Assembly: GCF_020184175.1 (NCBI RefSeq)
Contig: NC_065531.1
Span: forward strand, 42,181,213 to 42,245,212
From: Aphis gossypii
Lineage: Eukaryota > Arthropoda > Insecta > Hemiptera > Aphididae
Direction: 5' to 3'
DNA length: 64,000 nt
The notes beneath the pieces were generated by a model. That model searched no databases. It worked only from the letters and a program-made list of their open reading frames with translations, and was not told the origin of the DNA. Numbering within the stretch: position 1 is the first letter of the stretch; every line of letters starts with the position of its first letter. Shown piece by piece: positions 1 through 11,247 of this stretch. The translations under genes and the position numbers were made by a program.

Positions 1-69
1 TTCGTTGGATGAGCATTTCGCGTGCACGTTCTTTTTTCACAATTGTACTATAGCTACTGTTGATCACTC
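1..69 (+). other. Possible partial exon at the left edge (strand uncertain)
   Basis: The first 69 bases are CpG-containing and end at a consensus donor GTAAGT (70-75), so a plus-strand exon could run in from outside the window. The minus strand is also open here and reads KKERAREMLIQR toward the left edge. The strand cannot be settled from this window. 70-604 is AT-rich and holds no recognisable gene. Confidence 0.25.
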
Positions 70-604
70 GTAAGTTACGTGAGTATTTATACGTACATTG
101 GTAGGTATTACACAATAACTTATTATTTTGTTTAAATATTTTCCGTTTACTTTTTGTTATTTTTGTTTTTGTTTTTTTTTTTTTTTATGTGTAAATGTAA
201 TCCAATTATTAATACATAACGTATCTAGAGTTTCAGCTTTGCGCGGAGTATAGATATCACGAAAAAAAAAACTTTTCAGCTATAGTAGTATAATGTTCTA
301 TATTTATCTAAAAATATGTTACGTTATAATATATATATATTTTATTCTTATGAAATTATCATATTGTTCGAGTTGTAATAATTATTTATTTTGGTTATAG
401 TAATAATAATCATAATAGTTTCTTACTTAAGTATCTAACCAAATTAAAATAAACATACACTATCTAGTATCTATAAGTATTATCTATAAATAATAAGTAT
501 ACTATTTAAATTAATTTTATCATTATTTGTTTTAAATTGTTATAACTAAGATTTGTAAGATTAATAATATTTAAAATACTAAATTAGTAATAAAAATTTA
601 TATT

Positions 605-610
605 TTTATT
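605..610 (-). terminator. Poly(A) signal AATAAA
   Basis: Minus-strand AATAAA about 24 bases beyond the TAG stop at 636-634. Position and sequence fit cleavage and polyadenylation of the dsRBD transcript and support 754-634 as its last exon. Confidence 0.6.
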
Positions 611-633
611 AAATCGATTTATATCTTATTTCG

Positions 634-2873
634 CTAGGTATGCCTTATTTTAGATTTAATAACTAATGGTAATGGAATGTCTTCCTTAGCCGTTTCTTCT
701 AAGAATTCTGTATAATTTTGTTTAGTTTTGAACAAAGTTTGTAAGTCATTCATTCTAAAAAAGTTTCATAGATAATTATTTTGTTAGTAATATATTATCG
801 CTAAGAGTCTTACAAATACTAAAATAATTAAACAGTTATTGATATTACCACAGAACATATTACGTGATAGATATTAACTATAATACTTTATCTGATGTGT
901 TGCAGTGTTCTTATTGTTTTGATATGAATATTTACAAATTTCTGATAAATAAATGAAAAAAAAAACGAATCTCTACGAATGAATTATTTGGATTATCTTA
1001 GTTATATAAACAGTACAATATATTATTATATTATTATTTTATATGATTTATTTACATTAAGAAGGAATCCCAAATTCTTAACAACTATTTGTTTGTCAAG
1101 TCAACCATCAGTTACTGTTAAAAACGTAGAAAAGCCATTCAATTTTTGATGATTGGTCATTGAGGTTCCTACTCAACATAAATAGTATACAGAATACAGA
1201 TAAAGTTTTATAAAAAACGTGTTGTGAAATATACATGAATACTACTGTGCATACTATTTTCGTAAGTTTGTCCTACGACCTATGCAATACTATTTTCACG
1301 GATAAATAAAATTACGGGCGGGTTGGTATCCTCTAAAGATATCCTTATATAATATATAATCATTAACTATCAGAGTAGGTAATCAATGTAACTATGTGTG
1401 TATGTGATCCTTTTGAAAATTCCTTAAGTACCAAAACTGTGAGTTCCTGGAGAATCTATTGATATGCAATTGACCAGCTTAGGTACATTAAGATAATTAT
1501 AGAATTGTTAGTAACCTAATTACTAATTACAATATTTTAAATAAAAATTCTGCGTTGATCAATAATATTAATTCACATAAGTAGCACTATAATAATTACA
1601 ATTTCGTGGTATATGTTTTGATTTATTAAATATACTAACAAATTACAAACTAATACATATATTTGTTGCTGTTTTTACTTCATAAATAATTTCGTCACGT
1701 GTATTTTTTATTAAATATTTAAACTCAAAATGAGTGCATTTAATAATTTAAAATAAAAAAAATATATTGATGATTTAGTATTACTTGTTTAAATTTAGTT
1801 CGATAATTATTATTGTAAAAAGGAGTGTACATTTTTATATTCACTTGTGTAAAACTAATTTTATACTTAATTAAATATATTTATATTTTATATTTTATAA
1901 TAAACAATTGTCTACTATAAAATATAATAAAATATTGAACAATGATTAATGAAATATGCGATGCGTCTATGTATATACATAATTACTATTAACTGACTAT
2001 TTCGATTACTTACTCTTGTTCATTGAATGGTTTAAAATGATTTGACAGCGTTTTAGCATTTTGTTCATTTAGTATTTGACGTATCATTTCTGTAGCCGCA
2101 TTTTCTTTGGCTTTTTCTTTTTTCGAACCTTTGCCTTCAGCTAAAAATAAGTTGTACCAGAATTTTTAAATTAAATATGTTATATTATAATACTTAGTGC
2201 GTTTTTATTAATTTCCTCTATAAAATCTAGGTTGGTTTAATTTAGTAAAGTATTTTTTTTTCTATTATTAATTTATACGGTGTCAGCTGATTATTAAATA
2301 TAACAGCTTAGAAAAATAATTAAAAGAAGTGCATTTTAAGGTATTTGTATAAACTAGAAACATTGTTTAAACTATAGAATGATGGATGAAACATGAAAAT
2401 ATCTAATTTGTACGTCGAAAGTTAATTTGTATTCGTTCGTTTGTATAACATTTAAAATTAAAACACGAGTTGTTTTTAGTTTTTACGAAAAATTTATAAG
2501 GCAAGATGATTAAAAAAAAAAAAAAGAAAAGAAAAGAATAGATGAGATAAATAGAAAAAATAGAACACTCATAAATCGTATTGTCTGTAAAACGATAAAT
2601 TTGAACTTTTTTTTGACCTAGTTGATTTAAATAAATTGAAAAAAAAATAATGCTGTCATTATTCAAAAATCTGTCATATACGTCACGTGTCTTGTACCTA
2701 CCATAGAGTCCATACAGGGTGCAAGAATAGTTGTATATAGTTTTGTAGCTGACGACATCGGTGCCAATAATACGGTAAGTGGGTTTAACATCTGAGTCGA
2801 CGATTCTGTCATTCAATATGTCAAAAGGCGACCAGAGTATGGAACTAGCTTCTTTATTGCCGTGGCCTTTATT
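634..2873 (-). CDS. dsRNA-binding-domain protein, 3' coding exons (C terminus)
   Basis: Three exons on the minus strand: 2873-2702, 2140-2014 and 754-634. All junctions are GT-AG: acceptor TTGCAG at 2874, donor GGTAGGT, acceptor TTTTTAG, consensus donor GTAAGT at 2013-2008, acceptor TTTTTTAG, and a TAG stop at 636-634. Phases agree throughout. The joined frame shows a full dsRBD: an N-terminal helix (SPFDILNDRI), a strand starting KPTYRII, further strands YKTIYNYSCTLYGLY, and the diagnostic basic helix start AEGKGSKKEKAKENAA. The dsRBD core straddles the first of these introns. The spacing resembles the first dsRBD of the TARBP2/PACT/Loquacious/R2D2 type (family knowledge); such proteins bind RNA duplexes in small-RNA or editing pathways. 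About 58 charged or polar residues follow the domain, with no second dsRBD. The 2873 exon starts in phase 0 and has no initiator, so upstream coding exons are required. The exons at 11248-13454 end in phase 0 and are the best candidates. The precise orthologue was not recognised. Confidence 0.85.
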
Positions 2874-3179
2874 CTGCAACCGACAACAGTACACATTATA
2901 ATATTTCAGTGAACCGTCGAAACGGTTAAATTGTTTTATACGAATATAATATAATAATAGCAATATCGATGTGAGTCGTCATCGGATTTTCAACCGGCGT
3001 TGCAAACAGTGCATTATGCCGACCTTATTCGAACCGCGTTCTAAATGCAGTTATCCGATTGAGTTTCTCCTCGAAATTTCTCGTCTCTATAATCTAGTAA
3101 CAATATTCATATACAGAGTGATCCATTTAATATAAGGCACTCTTTGTTTCAGATAGCACAAAAGCTATTTTTTATGTAC

Positions 3180-3224
<45 letters not shown>

Positions 3225-4660
3225 ATTATTACAAGAATATTATAATATAACTATTAATCATTAATAATTGTATACAAATGTGTACGTAATATTCAGAAAA
3301 TTAGTTATAATATTTTTCTTTTCTCTGTAATGGTTATCCTTACATGTTTAAAAGCAATGCCTATTTATTTATTATCCAATATTATATTCTGTGATTATAA
3401 TTTTTTTTAACCATCGTTTATTTTACATTTTAGTTAAATACAGTTTTAGACAGATGAAGTAGGAGATCATTCAAGTTTTCTCGATCGAGTACCATACAAA
3501 ATAATATGTTCAAATGACAAAATTGCTTATTGCTCTGATCATGCGTACTACGCTTTATATGCTATTAAATTTAATGGTAATTAGGTGCCTAAATTCGAAA
3601 TTCCTCCGCCAATATAATACGCAACGATGGTTTTTATTTCTTCGAATTTCTTCTTCAAAGAAGAAAGAGTGCGAGTGTGTGTGTTATAACTTATAACAAT
3701 ATAATAATATCGTATAGTGTAGAGTAATCGTAATTCTTGTGAGAGGATAATATAGGTATTGTGTGCATAGTCTACACAATACACACCGAAGATGTACCTT
3801 AGTTTGTTCACGCTCGTGCGTAAGAACTATATTTAGAGCAATTATCTGTATGCTACAATAGAGAAATTTGTCATTTTGAGAGAAAAAAAATATCTTTGTT
3901 ATTGTTCGCCTGTCTTTTGGATTTGAAATTGATCAAAATTTACTGTGTGATAGCGGTAATGATTATTCACTCCCAATATCAATTCCTATGCCTATAGAAT
4001 ACAACTATAAAGAAGTAATATTGTTCATCAAACGAGGTAATTAAATTGAATAGCATTTTTAATTTATAATTTATACATAATTTTTAATAAATCCATATAG
4101 TGTATCACTAGTTGTGTTTTTTTTTAAATAAATAATGAATACAATAACTAAATAATTTCTTATTTTGATTTCTATGTTTAGTTAGTATTTTTGTTATTAG
4201 TATTAATTTTAAAATTGATGAATTGAAATAATCATTATTGTATTGTATTTAAATAAATAAAAATTGTCAAATGATTTTATTGATACTTAATTTAAACAAA
4301 TTAAACTTTCATATAAGTGTTATTACTTATTACACATAAGGTTATATCATAGTATATCACGCACACAGTCTTTTAGGCAGTTTTTTCAATAGATAATGAA
4401 CTTTGAACCCTTCTATAGTACAGACATCAAATTGTATTCAATTGGGAGTTGTATCTAATTTTAGTTTATCACCTGATTAAAAGGTATCTAGGTTAGTTTA
4501 GATAAATATTTCATATTTTTGAAGCAATGAACAAAATTCTAAATGCTTGGTCTTTTTGACCGTGAAGAGTGTGTTCTAGGGTTAAATGTTAGAATGTTTC
4601 ATATTTTTTTTTTATAGGTACCAATTAAAAATTTATAATACTGTATAATAATATGATCTA
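2874..4660. other. Intronic or intergenic AT-rich DNA with a (TC)n(TA)n microsatellite
   Basis: No gene recognised. A (TC)n run passes into a (TA)n run at 3181-3221. The slightly GC-richer part at 2960-3110, just upstream of the dsRBD exon, could hold a start site if the dsRBD part is a separate gene, but no ATG exon with a usable donor was found. ORFs at 3514-3811 overlap on both strands and resemble nothing. Confidence 0.5.
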
Positions 4661-4780
4661 ATGAGAATTGAGGCGGCCGTCGACGAATATAACATAACCT
4701 TTCACTTGGCGTGCAATACCAGCGGCTCTTACACGTGGTTCTGCACGCACGGTCGATCTACCATCGCGACTGACAAAAAC

Positions 4781-4796
4781 GGTTCTTTTTAGGACC
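4781..4796 (+). promoter_or_regulatory. Histone-type mRNA 3' stem-loop, solitary
   Basis: GGTTCT-TTTT-AGGACC forms a six-base-pair stem with one G-T pair and a four-T loop. It is flanked 5' by ACAAAAAC and 3' by ATTA. This matches the length, loop and flank style of the metazoan replication-dependent histone 3' processing signal. None of the three plus-strand frames upstream (4660-4780) reads as a histone C terminus, and no clear purine-rich downstream element is seen. It may be a remnant of a lost histone gene or a coincidence in a GC-richer patch. Confidence 0.4.
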
Positions 4797-4939
4797 ATTA
4801 GTTCAATCCCACTGCAGTTAGCCTACTCAGGTTTCACTGTAAAAACGTATATCTTTACACGACTTGCCTAAGACTGTGGAAAAGTGTGCATAACCCGTTT
4901 TCCAGTTATATTGTATAAATATTAAATTTAAATATTAGG

Positions 4940-5226
4940 TTCCCTAATTTTTATATTTTTTATGTCGCGTCTCTAAAGGCCCGACATCGCCCGTTGCGGC
5001 TTGCTTGTTCAAGCCAGCCCCGCGGTCCGGAACAAATTATATATCCCATACAAACATTATCTTATTTTTTCGTTGTATATGTTGTATTTTCAATAAATTT
5101 ATGTGATACCAGAAATCAGGGTTTTTAATAATTCAATATGACAAGTCATTGAATATCATTGCACTGTGTCAACTATTGGGCACTTGCCCGTTTTTATTCA
5201 TTTGAATAAACGTTATTATTATTATT
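4940..5226 (+). mobile_element. 3' end of a 5'-truncated non-LTR retrotransposon
   Basis: A GC-richer segment (about 4975-5035) contains a perfect hairpin GGCTTG-CTTGTT-CAAGCC (4998-5015). An AATAAA and a palindromic TTATTCA-TT-TGAATAA follow, ending in an ACG(TTATTATT)n tail at 5212-5226. An untranslated 3' region ending in a short TTA-type simple repeat is characteristic of Jockey/I-type LINEs. No reverse-transcriptase frame remains upstream. The left boundary is approximate and might reach 4660. Confidence 0.5.
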
Positions 5227-5250
5227 GAACAATTTTACCCTTCTCCAATC

Positions 5251-5814
5251 CAGTGGTGGTTCTTGAAAAGCTACAAGGGGGGCGGCGAAAATATTTTGCA
5301 TAATATATACTTATAATTTGCATACATATCCCATTTATTTTTTCCTATTGCTTGATACATGAGAAGTAATCATAAGTTCTAAAAAGTTTATACTACAATG
5401 GTTTAACATAAAAATATAGGTAGGTATCAAAAAAAAAAAAAACTAATTATAACAACAATTATTTCTAAAATCATACTCGTGTTTTCGCAGAGATAACGAA
5501 AGAAATCGGTTTTCCGACTGTTTACCAGTTTTCTCATACACTGTCTGATACCACGGATAAAATGTCGTAAAAGTCGATAAAGTTCCTGATACATTGTCTA
5601 CCATAGATATTTAAGAATTTATTTCTTTAATATCTATGGATACCACCCGATACGGCATATCAGAGTAAGCCAAAGAGTAAACCAGTAAAGAACGAGCGCC
5701 TTCAAACAGTTTTGCAATGAAATTATCGCCAAAACGATTTTTAGTAAACTATTTGCTCAATGCTTATTCATATTTTTAGTCCACCTATTGCCCGCCCCCC
5801 TAAAACCGCCACTG
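5251..5814. mobile_element. Non-autonomous hAT-like element (564 bp) with terminal inverted repeats
   Basis: The left end begins CAGTGGTGGTTCTTGAAAAG and has AGGGGGGCGGC further in. The reverse complement of the right end begins CAGTGGCGGTTTTAGGGGGG. The CAGTGGCGG start is typical of hAT termini. The 8-bp flanks, CTCCAATC (5243-5250) and CTTCTATC (5815-5822), match at 6 of 8, an aged target duplication of the length hAT makes. Inside is a perfect 11-bp inverted repeat, CCATAGATATT / AATATCTATGG (5601-5611, 5629-5639). No transposase frame is seen. It lies in the probable long intron of the dsRBD gene. Confidence 0.75.
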
Positions 5815-5879
5815 CTTCTATCACTATTACTACTATAATTATTATTATTGTTATTGTTTGGTCGTGTATAATAATTGCT

Positions 5880-6240
5880 ATTTGTATACATCCCAGCGCG
5901 TGTTTATCACTGTCGCCGCAACAGTCATTATTACGATGAGCGCCTATATTCTATAAAATATCATGTTCGTGACGTATGTCGTATCCAAGTCGGTAGCCAC
6001 TGCGATTACACCCCACCACCGCTGTTAATTATGATTTATATATTATATTAATATCATAAACATTATTATTATCGTTTGCACTGTTTGCAGTCGTCGTGTA
6101 TGGGACTCACATTTTTTTGTTAGTGAAGTATATATTCTATAATAATGTTCGTGATAATATATAGGTACGGGTTTCACGTGACTTGCCGTCGACGATAGAC
6201 GACTGGTTTTAATCAACGTCAGTTTGTGGTGGTTGTGGCA
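5880..6240. promoter_or_regulatory. CpG-richer stretch, possible promoter or first exon
   Basis: Many CpG dinucleotides stand out from the AT-rich flanks, as at insect promoters. No coding frame with usable splice sites was recognised. Strand and ownership are unknown. Confidence 0.25.
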
Positions 6241-6482
6241 TTTTAATTCATAGGGTTATGTTTTTCAATCAGCAACACGGTTAAAATCATTTGAATATTC
6301 ATTTACCCATGTCGAATGTTGAGTTTTCGCGAACGAATCGAACAGAAAATGTGTAGCTTAAATTTTAAGACTTCGGACGTATTGTCTTATGCAATGGATT
6401 TGTCAGCAATCAATTTTTGATGAATAATTCGTTCGAGTTCGATGTATTTCAATGAAATGAGGTTTTTAGTTAAAAGACTTAC

Positions 6483-6541
6483 ATGGGTAATCGTTTTCGG
6501 TGAATTAACAAAGGTCGCACGACGAAACGCGGGACGCAGGA
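6483..6541 (-). other. Candidate 59-bp exon bounded by consensus splice sites
   Basis: On the minus strand ATTATTTAG precedes and GTAAGTC follows a 59-bp CpG-rich segment. Two frames are open: one reads LRPAFRRATFVNSPKTITH and ends in phase 0, the other SCVPRFVVRPLLIHRKRLP. It cannot sit between exons 11248 and 2873 without breaking the frame. It could be an alternative or non-coding first exon for the downstream dsRBD exons. No ATG is present. Confidence 0.3.
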
Positions 6542-6559
6542 CTAAATAATAATACACAC

Positions 6560-9500
6560 ACTACTAACGAATACCGAAAATTTTGTAGTATTGATATCGT
6601 CCTGCGAGTTTTAGCAAGGGAAAATATTGTAATAACGTCATCGGAACTGGCGTGAATAATTTTATAAACGTTTTATTTCATAAACGGTAATAGTTTGTGT
6701 GAAAATAGAGGACTCCGACCAAAATCCGGATTAAGATCTCCTGGGGCCTTGGCTCATGGAACACAACTTGGAACAAATCCCCGTTTTAATATTATAATAT
6801 TGGCCACATTGGCGCACCATAAATAAATGTATGAAATCACTCACTGTTAAGAAATAATATCAAATCTATTGCCATTGATTAATATTTCAGTTAAAAATAA
6901 AATGAATGTAATAAATTATATTATTCTTATTCAATTTAAAGTAAAATTCTAAAACATGGTCTGGTATAACGATACAATGATAATATTGAATGATAGGTTC
7001 TGACTACTGGGTGTGGGTGCATATTATAAAGTATGAACTTAACTTTTTTCTTTAATTTATCTTAAAATGTATTATTTTTTCTTAATATATTATGTTAATA
7101 AGTAATATTACTTATGTTCACATGATGTAATTTTAAGCCGAAAACACTGTATGACCTTAACACGAATTTTCCAATAATTCTGACTTGTTCCGATTTTGTT
7201 ATTGTTTGCAGGATATGCAAATTATAGGTCACAACAACTACACAAACCAGAGAACGAATAGGATGATAAGAAAGAATATTAAGATATTGTGAAAATACAA
7301 CGATTGAGGCTTTTTACAGATTCTGAAAACGGTCACCCGGATTCTATATATATATTTATGAATATTTCTCAATATTATATAGAAATAATCTTAATAATGC
7401 ATAATATTATCGTAATTCGTAGTTTATAGCAAACTGTATTGGCGATATTGACATGGGAGGGGAAGAACTGCATTTACGATATAGTTTATCCACAGAAGAG
7501 GTTTTGTTATTATGAATAGTTGTGGGGATTTGTGCGCGACAGAGGATAGTTTGATAATAACTACGGAACTATGGGTAAGATTTAGTCAAATATTAGGGAA
7601 AGCTTACATTTTTTTTAAATAAACAATAATATAAAAAACATATAAATTACGGTTGTATATATATATATTATAATCAAACGTAATATTTCTATAATATATT
7701 ATTTGTTGTGGAAATAAATGAAAAGCATGATCAATTTTTTTATTTATATTGAATAATATTATTAATTAAATAAACCGCTTTTATTTCCTGGATGATTAAA
7801 TTCGTAATTAATTTTAATATAACAAATCGTTCTAATATTATAGATTATAAAATAATAATACTCGTTAAACGCGAATAAGATTTTTTAGGTATTGTTTTTA
7901 AACGTAAAGTGTTGTTTTGAGGGTCTTGAGAATTATTCACCCACCCATCAAGACACCCTTTGTCAACAGTAACTGTACAACCCAACAACACAATAGTAGA
8001 CGTATGTTAAATTATTACGCAAAATGTACATAAACACAATGTTTAAAAATTATTAATTTAACCGTTTAAACGTCAATTTAATGAATTGCTCTCGATCTCG
8101 ACAATACAGGTTATTTGGTTATGAATGTTTCCGGAAACTGGGAAGGTAGGCATATAATAACAATATTATTATTATTATTATTATTATTGGTAATAGTTTG
8201 TTAGCTTTGTAAGTCTGTAACACGGTGTTGTAAGTACCTTACACGATGATTATTATAGCGATACACGCGTATGGTTTGGGTTTCGAAACAACAAGCCTTG
8301 TACTTACAGTTAATAAGGGGCTTATTATAAGACCGTCTCGAACTCCGGTTTATTATATTATATCCGACGATTCTTTTATCGAAAAAACAATTTTTACATA
8401 ATTAGAAGACTAAATATATTTTTAATTTTTTATTCAAAAGCAAAATATTATTGAGAATTTTTCAATGTACAAAATTCAAATTTCGAACGAGTAGTTAATT
8501 AGTTATAAGTATTTTAAGTTTAGATGAGCGGTGTGGTGGACCAAAATGTCGCGGGATACCCTTAGGCATTTAGCTGTGTCACTTTACTCCTTTCATCAAA
8601 ACTTTAAATACTTATAAATTATAAAATACTTTCACAAAATTCGATTTTTATGTATTCAAGTACTCCAAATATTTTTACTTTGAAATCAAAAATTAATGCC
8701 GTTATTAGAAAATGTATAAGATTTAAAAAATACATAACCGTAATAAATTGTAAAAAGTATTTTTTTTCTTCAAATTTCAAAAATGTTAATAGTTTAAGAG
8801 TTTATGAGTGTTGTTTGATAAAAAAAAAATCACCCAAATATAATATAAACAGATACCTAGTTTTATGCGGCTTCTGCGTATATGTTTATTAATAATATTA
8901 TTACAATAAAGTATTATTCGACACCTACGTTTCTCATAGTCGAGAGCAACCATAATATATTATATGATTTATACATAATATATCAACACATATGCTTGCG
9001 AGTTACAAATGCAGGTGTATATTATATTGGTCTCGGGTTGATTGATGGTCGGTATGTTTTAGAAATTTTTTTTCAACACTGTACGGAATCCTTTCAGGTG
9101 GATTTTCTGTGTGAATAATAATAAAAAAGAAAGAATATTAAAAACGAATGATTTTTTTTTTAACATTTCCCATTCTCTGCCGCTCTATTTCTTTACGAAT
9201 GCGCCGCGGGTTGATGTATCTGAATATCGCCGCTGTATTCGAATAGGGATATTGTGTCGGATTTTATTCCGATCTTGTTCCGATAAAAATGTAATCCTAC
9301 TTCGATATTATACATGCATTTTTCACGAATCGCATTTATAATAAATAATGAACGACCATACGTATTGAGTTTTGGCACTTGTTTTGCACTGTTTTTTTTT
9401 TTTTTTAAAGAAACATACGGTGGTTAATATTCTAACGATTGTACGGTTTTTAATAATTTTTTTTTAATTTTTAATTTCAAAGTCTGTTGATAAGTATCGA

Positions 9501-11230
9501 ATAATTAATAAGTGAATGTGTTGTTGACATGATTTGTACACATTATATTATGTAAAAAACCGACGTGATTCACTGAATGAATAATTCTTCTATATTATAT
9601 TGATGGAATTTGGAATACGGTTTTCAATTCATTCTTATATATTAATCTAATATAATTGTAATTTGTAAAAACAACAATCTTCATTATATATAATGTAGCA
9701 ATGGACCTTTATTTTAACACAATACAATTTTGGAAACTGAAAATGTAACTGTATAAAATGATCAATTACGTTCAAGTTTTTTTTTAATGTTCCTCATTCA
9801 TCTAATTAACTTTTTAAACGTAAACCATTTAATAAATTTAAATACGAAACGGACATTTCAGATCATTTGTCGCGGTATAATAAATTATCCATTTAGTTTT
9901 ATTTTTTATTTGTATAATAAAAAGTATATTATTAATATTCCATTTGAGTGCTTAAACTGTAGGTTTGAATGAATTTGTAATACGATCATTGGTTTTGGTT
10001 TTAAACGCTATAATTTGTTCTAACCCATTAGAAAGTTTATAAGACTGTATAGTAAATATCACGTCGTATTGCAATCTGTTGCTGGGATTAAAGTTAAATT
10101 TGAATGGATTTATATTAAAACTTTGCATGCGGTGATTAATATTCTTTCGAATAATAATATTTTCTTTGGTATATTTAATATAATAATAGATATTTATGTT
10201 CTAAACAAATTGTTTTATTCGAGTTTCTTGGTTAATATTTGAAATAAAAACGCAATCGACAATACGCGTTTTAAACTCCATTTGTCGTATTTTTTATACT
10301 AGTGTAGTGTTTTAAACTTTCCATACGGTTCTATAGGATTTTAAATGGATTTTATACTATATATTTATATACATATAAAATATGTATTTAGGGAAGTTTA
10401 TAATATGCACTAAATTAGTAACACGTTAAACTGACTTCAATAGCTTGTGAGATTTTCCTAAACTTTTAATCTAAAATTCTGTTATATTTTATTTTCCAAA
10501 AAGTTTATGAAAGTATTGAAATAACCAAAAACATAGTATACACTAAACTGTATCCAAATTTGTCCACAATACGAATCAAGAGATAAATTTATTTTTAAGT
10601 ACTTTCATAATTTGTTAGCTACGTTAGTCGTGTACACACTTTTTTACCAAAAGTGTAACAATGAGTAATCAAAAGTCAAAATGATAAGCTTCTTCACAGA
10701 ATAGTTAATATGTAATGGGACGAATAAAACCAAAATAACATTAGTAGATACATTATACTTACATTATTGTATTCACTATTTTATGAAATTGTATACCTAC
10801 TTAAGATTCAAAGTATCATACAAAATTGTTGTTTAAAAACAAAATAACTCCGATAACAGAGTAATTAAAATCAAATTAAAACAAAATATAATAATATGTT
10901 TTTCTTCCTATGTTAATATATACACTAATATTCATTATTTCGTAATTAAATATCATTCTAGATCATTATTATGAATACGTTTTATTCAACTTCAATTTTG
11001 TGAATTCAAATCAAAAACTTGGCATTTAAAGAAAAATCATAAAAGCTTAATATTACATAATTATTGACAATAGTACTGAATCCATGATGTTTTAAAGTCA
11101 AGACACATCATGTTTGACTTTTCATATAAAGTTAAATGAAGTTACATACAGCCATGTTTTTAGAGTTTAAAAATTGTCAAGTCCGTAAAGGTTTTCATAA
11201 ATTTGATTACAAGTTTTTACTCGAACAATT
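6560..11230. other. Long AT-rich intronic/intergenic stretch, no gene recognised
   Basis: Nothing recognisable as a gene. A (TTA)n microsatellite lies at 8163-8188. GC-richer bits at 6710-6800, 7915-7990, 8520-8600 and 9170-9330 resemble no protein or RNA I know. Short ORFs at 8650-9378 and 9787-9972 have AT-driven codon content and overlapping frames. Confidence 0.5.
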
Positions 11231-11247
11231 CATTGTTACATTCTTAC

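Noticed and set aside
2010..2012. TAA stop right after the dsRBD exon as the gene's end
   Set aside because: A consensus GTAAGT donor (2013-2008) lies across it, and the exon at 754-634 continues in the correct phase to a stop followed by AATAAA.
2403..2963. 186-codon minus-strand ORF as one intact gene
   Set aside because: Only 2702-2873 is coding. Both ends of that piece are splice sites whose phases fit neighbouring exons; the rest of the ORF is intron read-through over A/T-rich DNA.
4796..4816. tRNA B-box-like AGTTCAATCCC
   Set aside because: No T-arm stem pairs around it and no A box or acceptor stem fits.
8163..8188. (TTA)n run as a LINE or SINE tail
   Set aside because: No retroelement-like sequence precedes it on either strand; it is a plain microsatellite.
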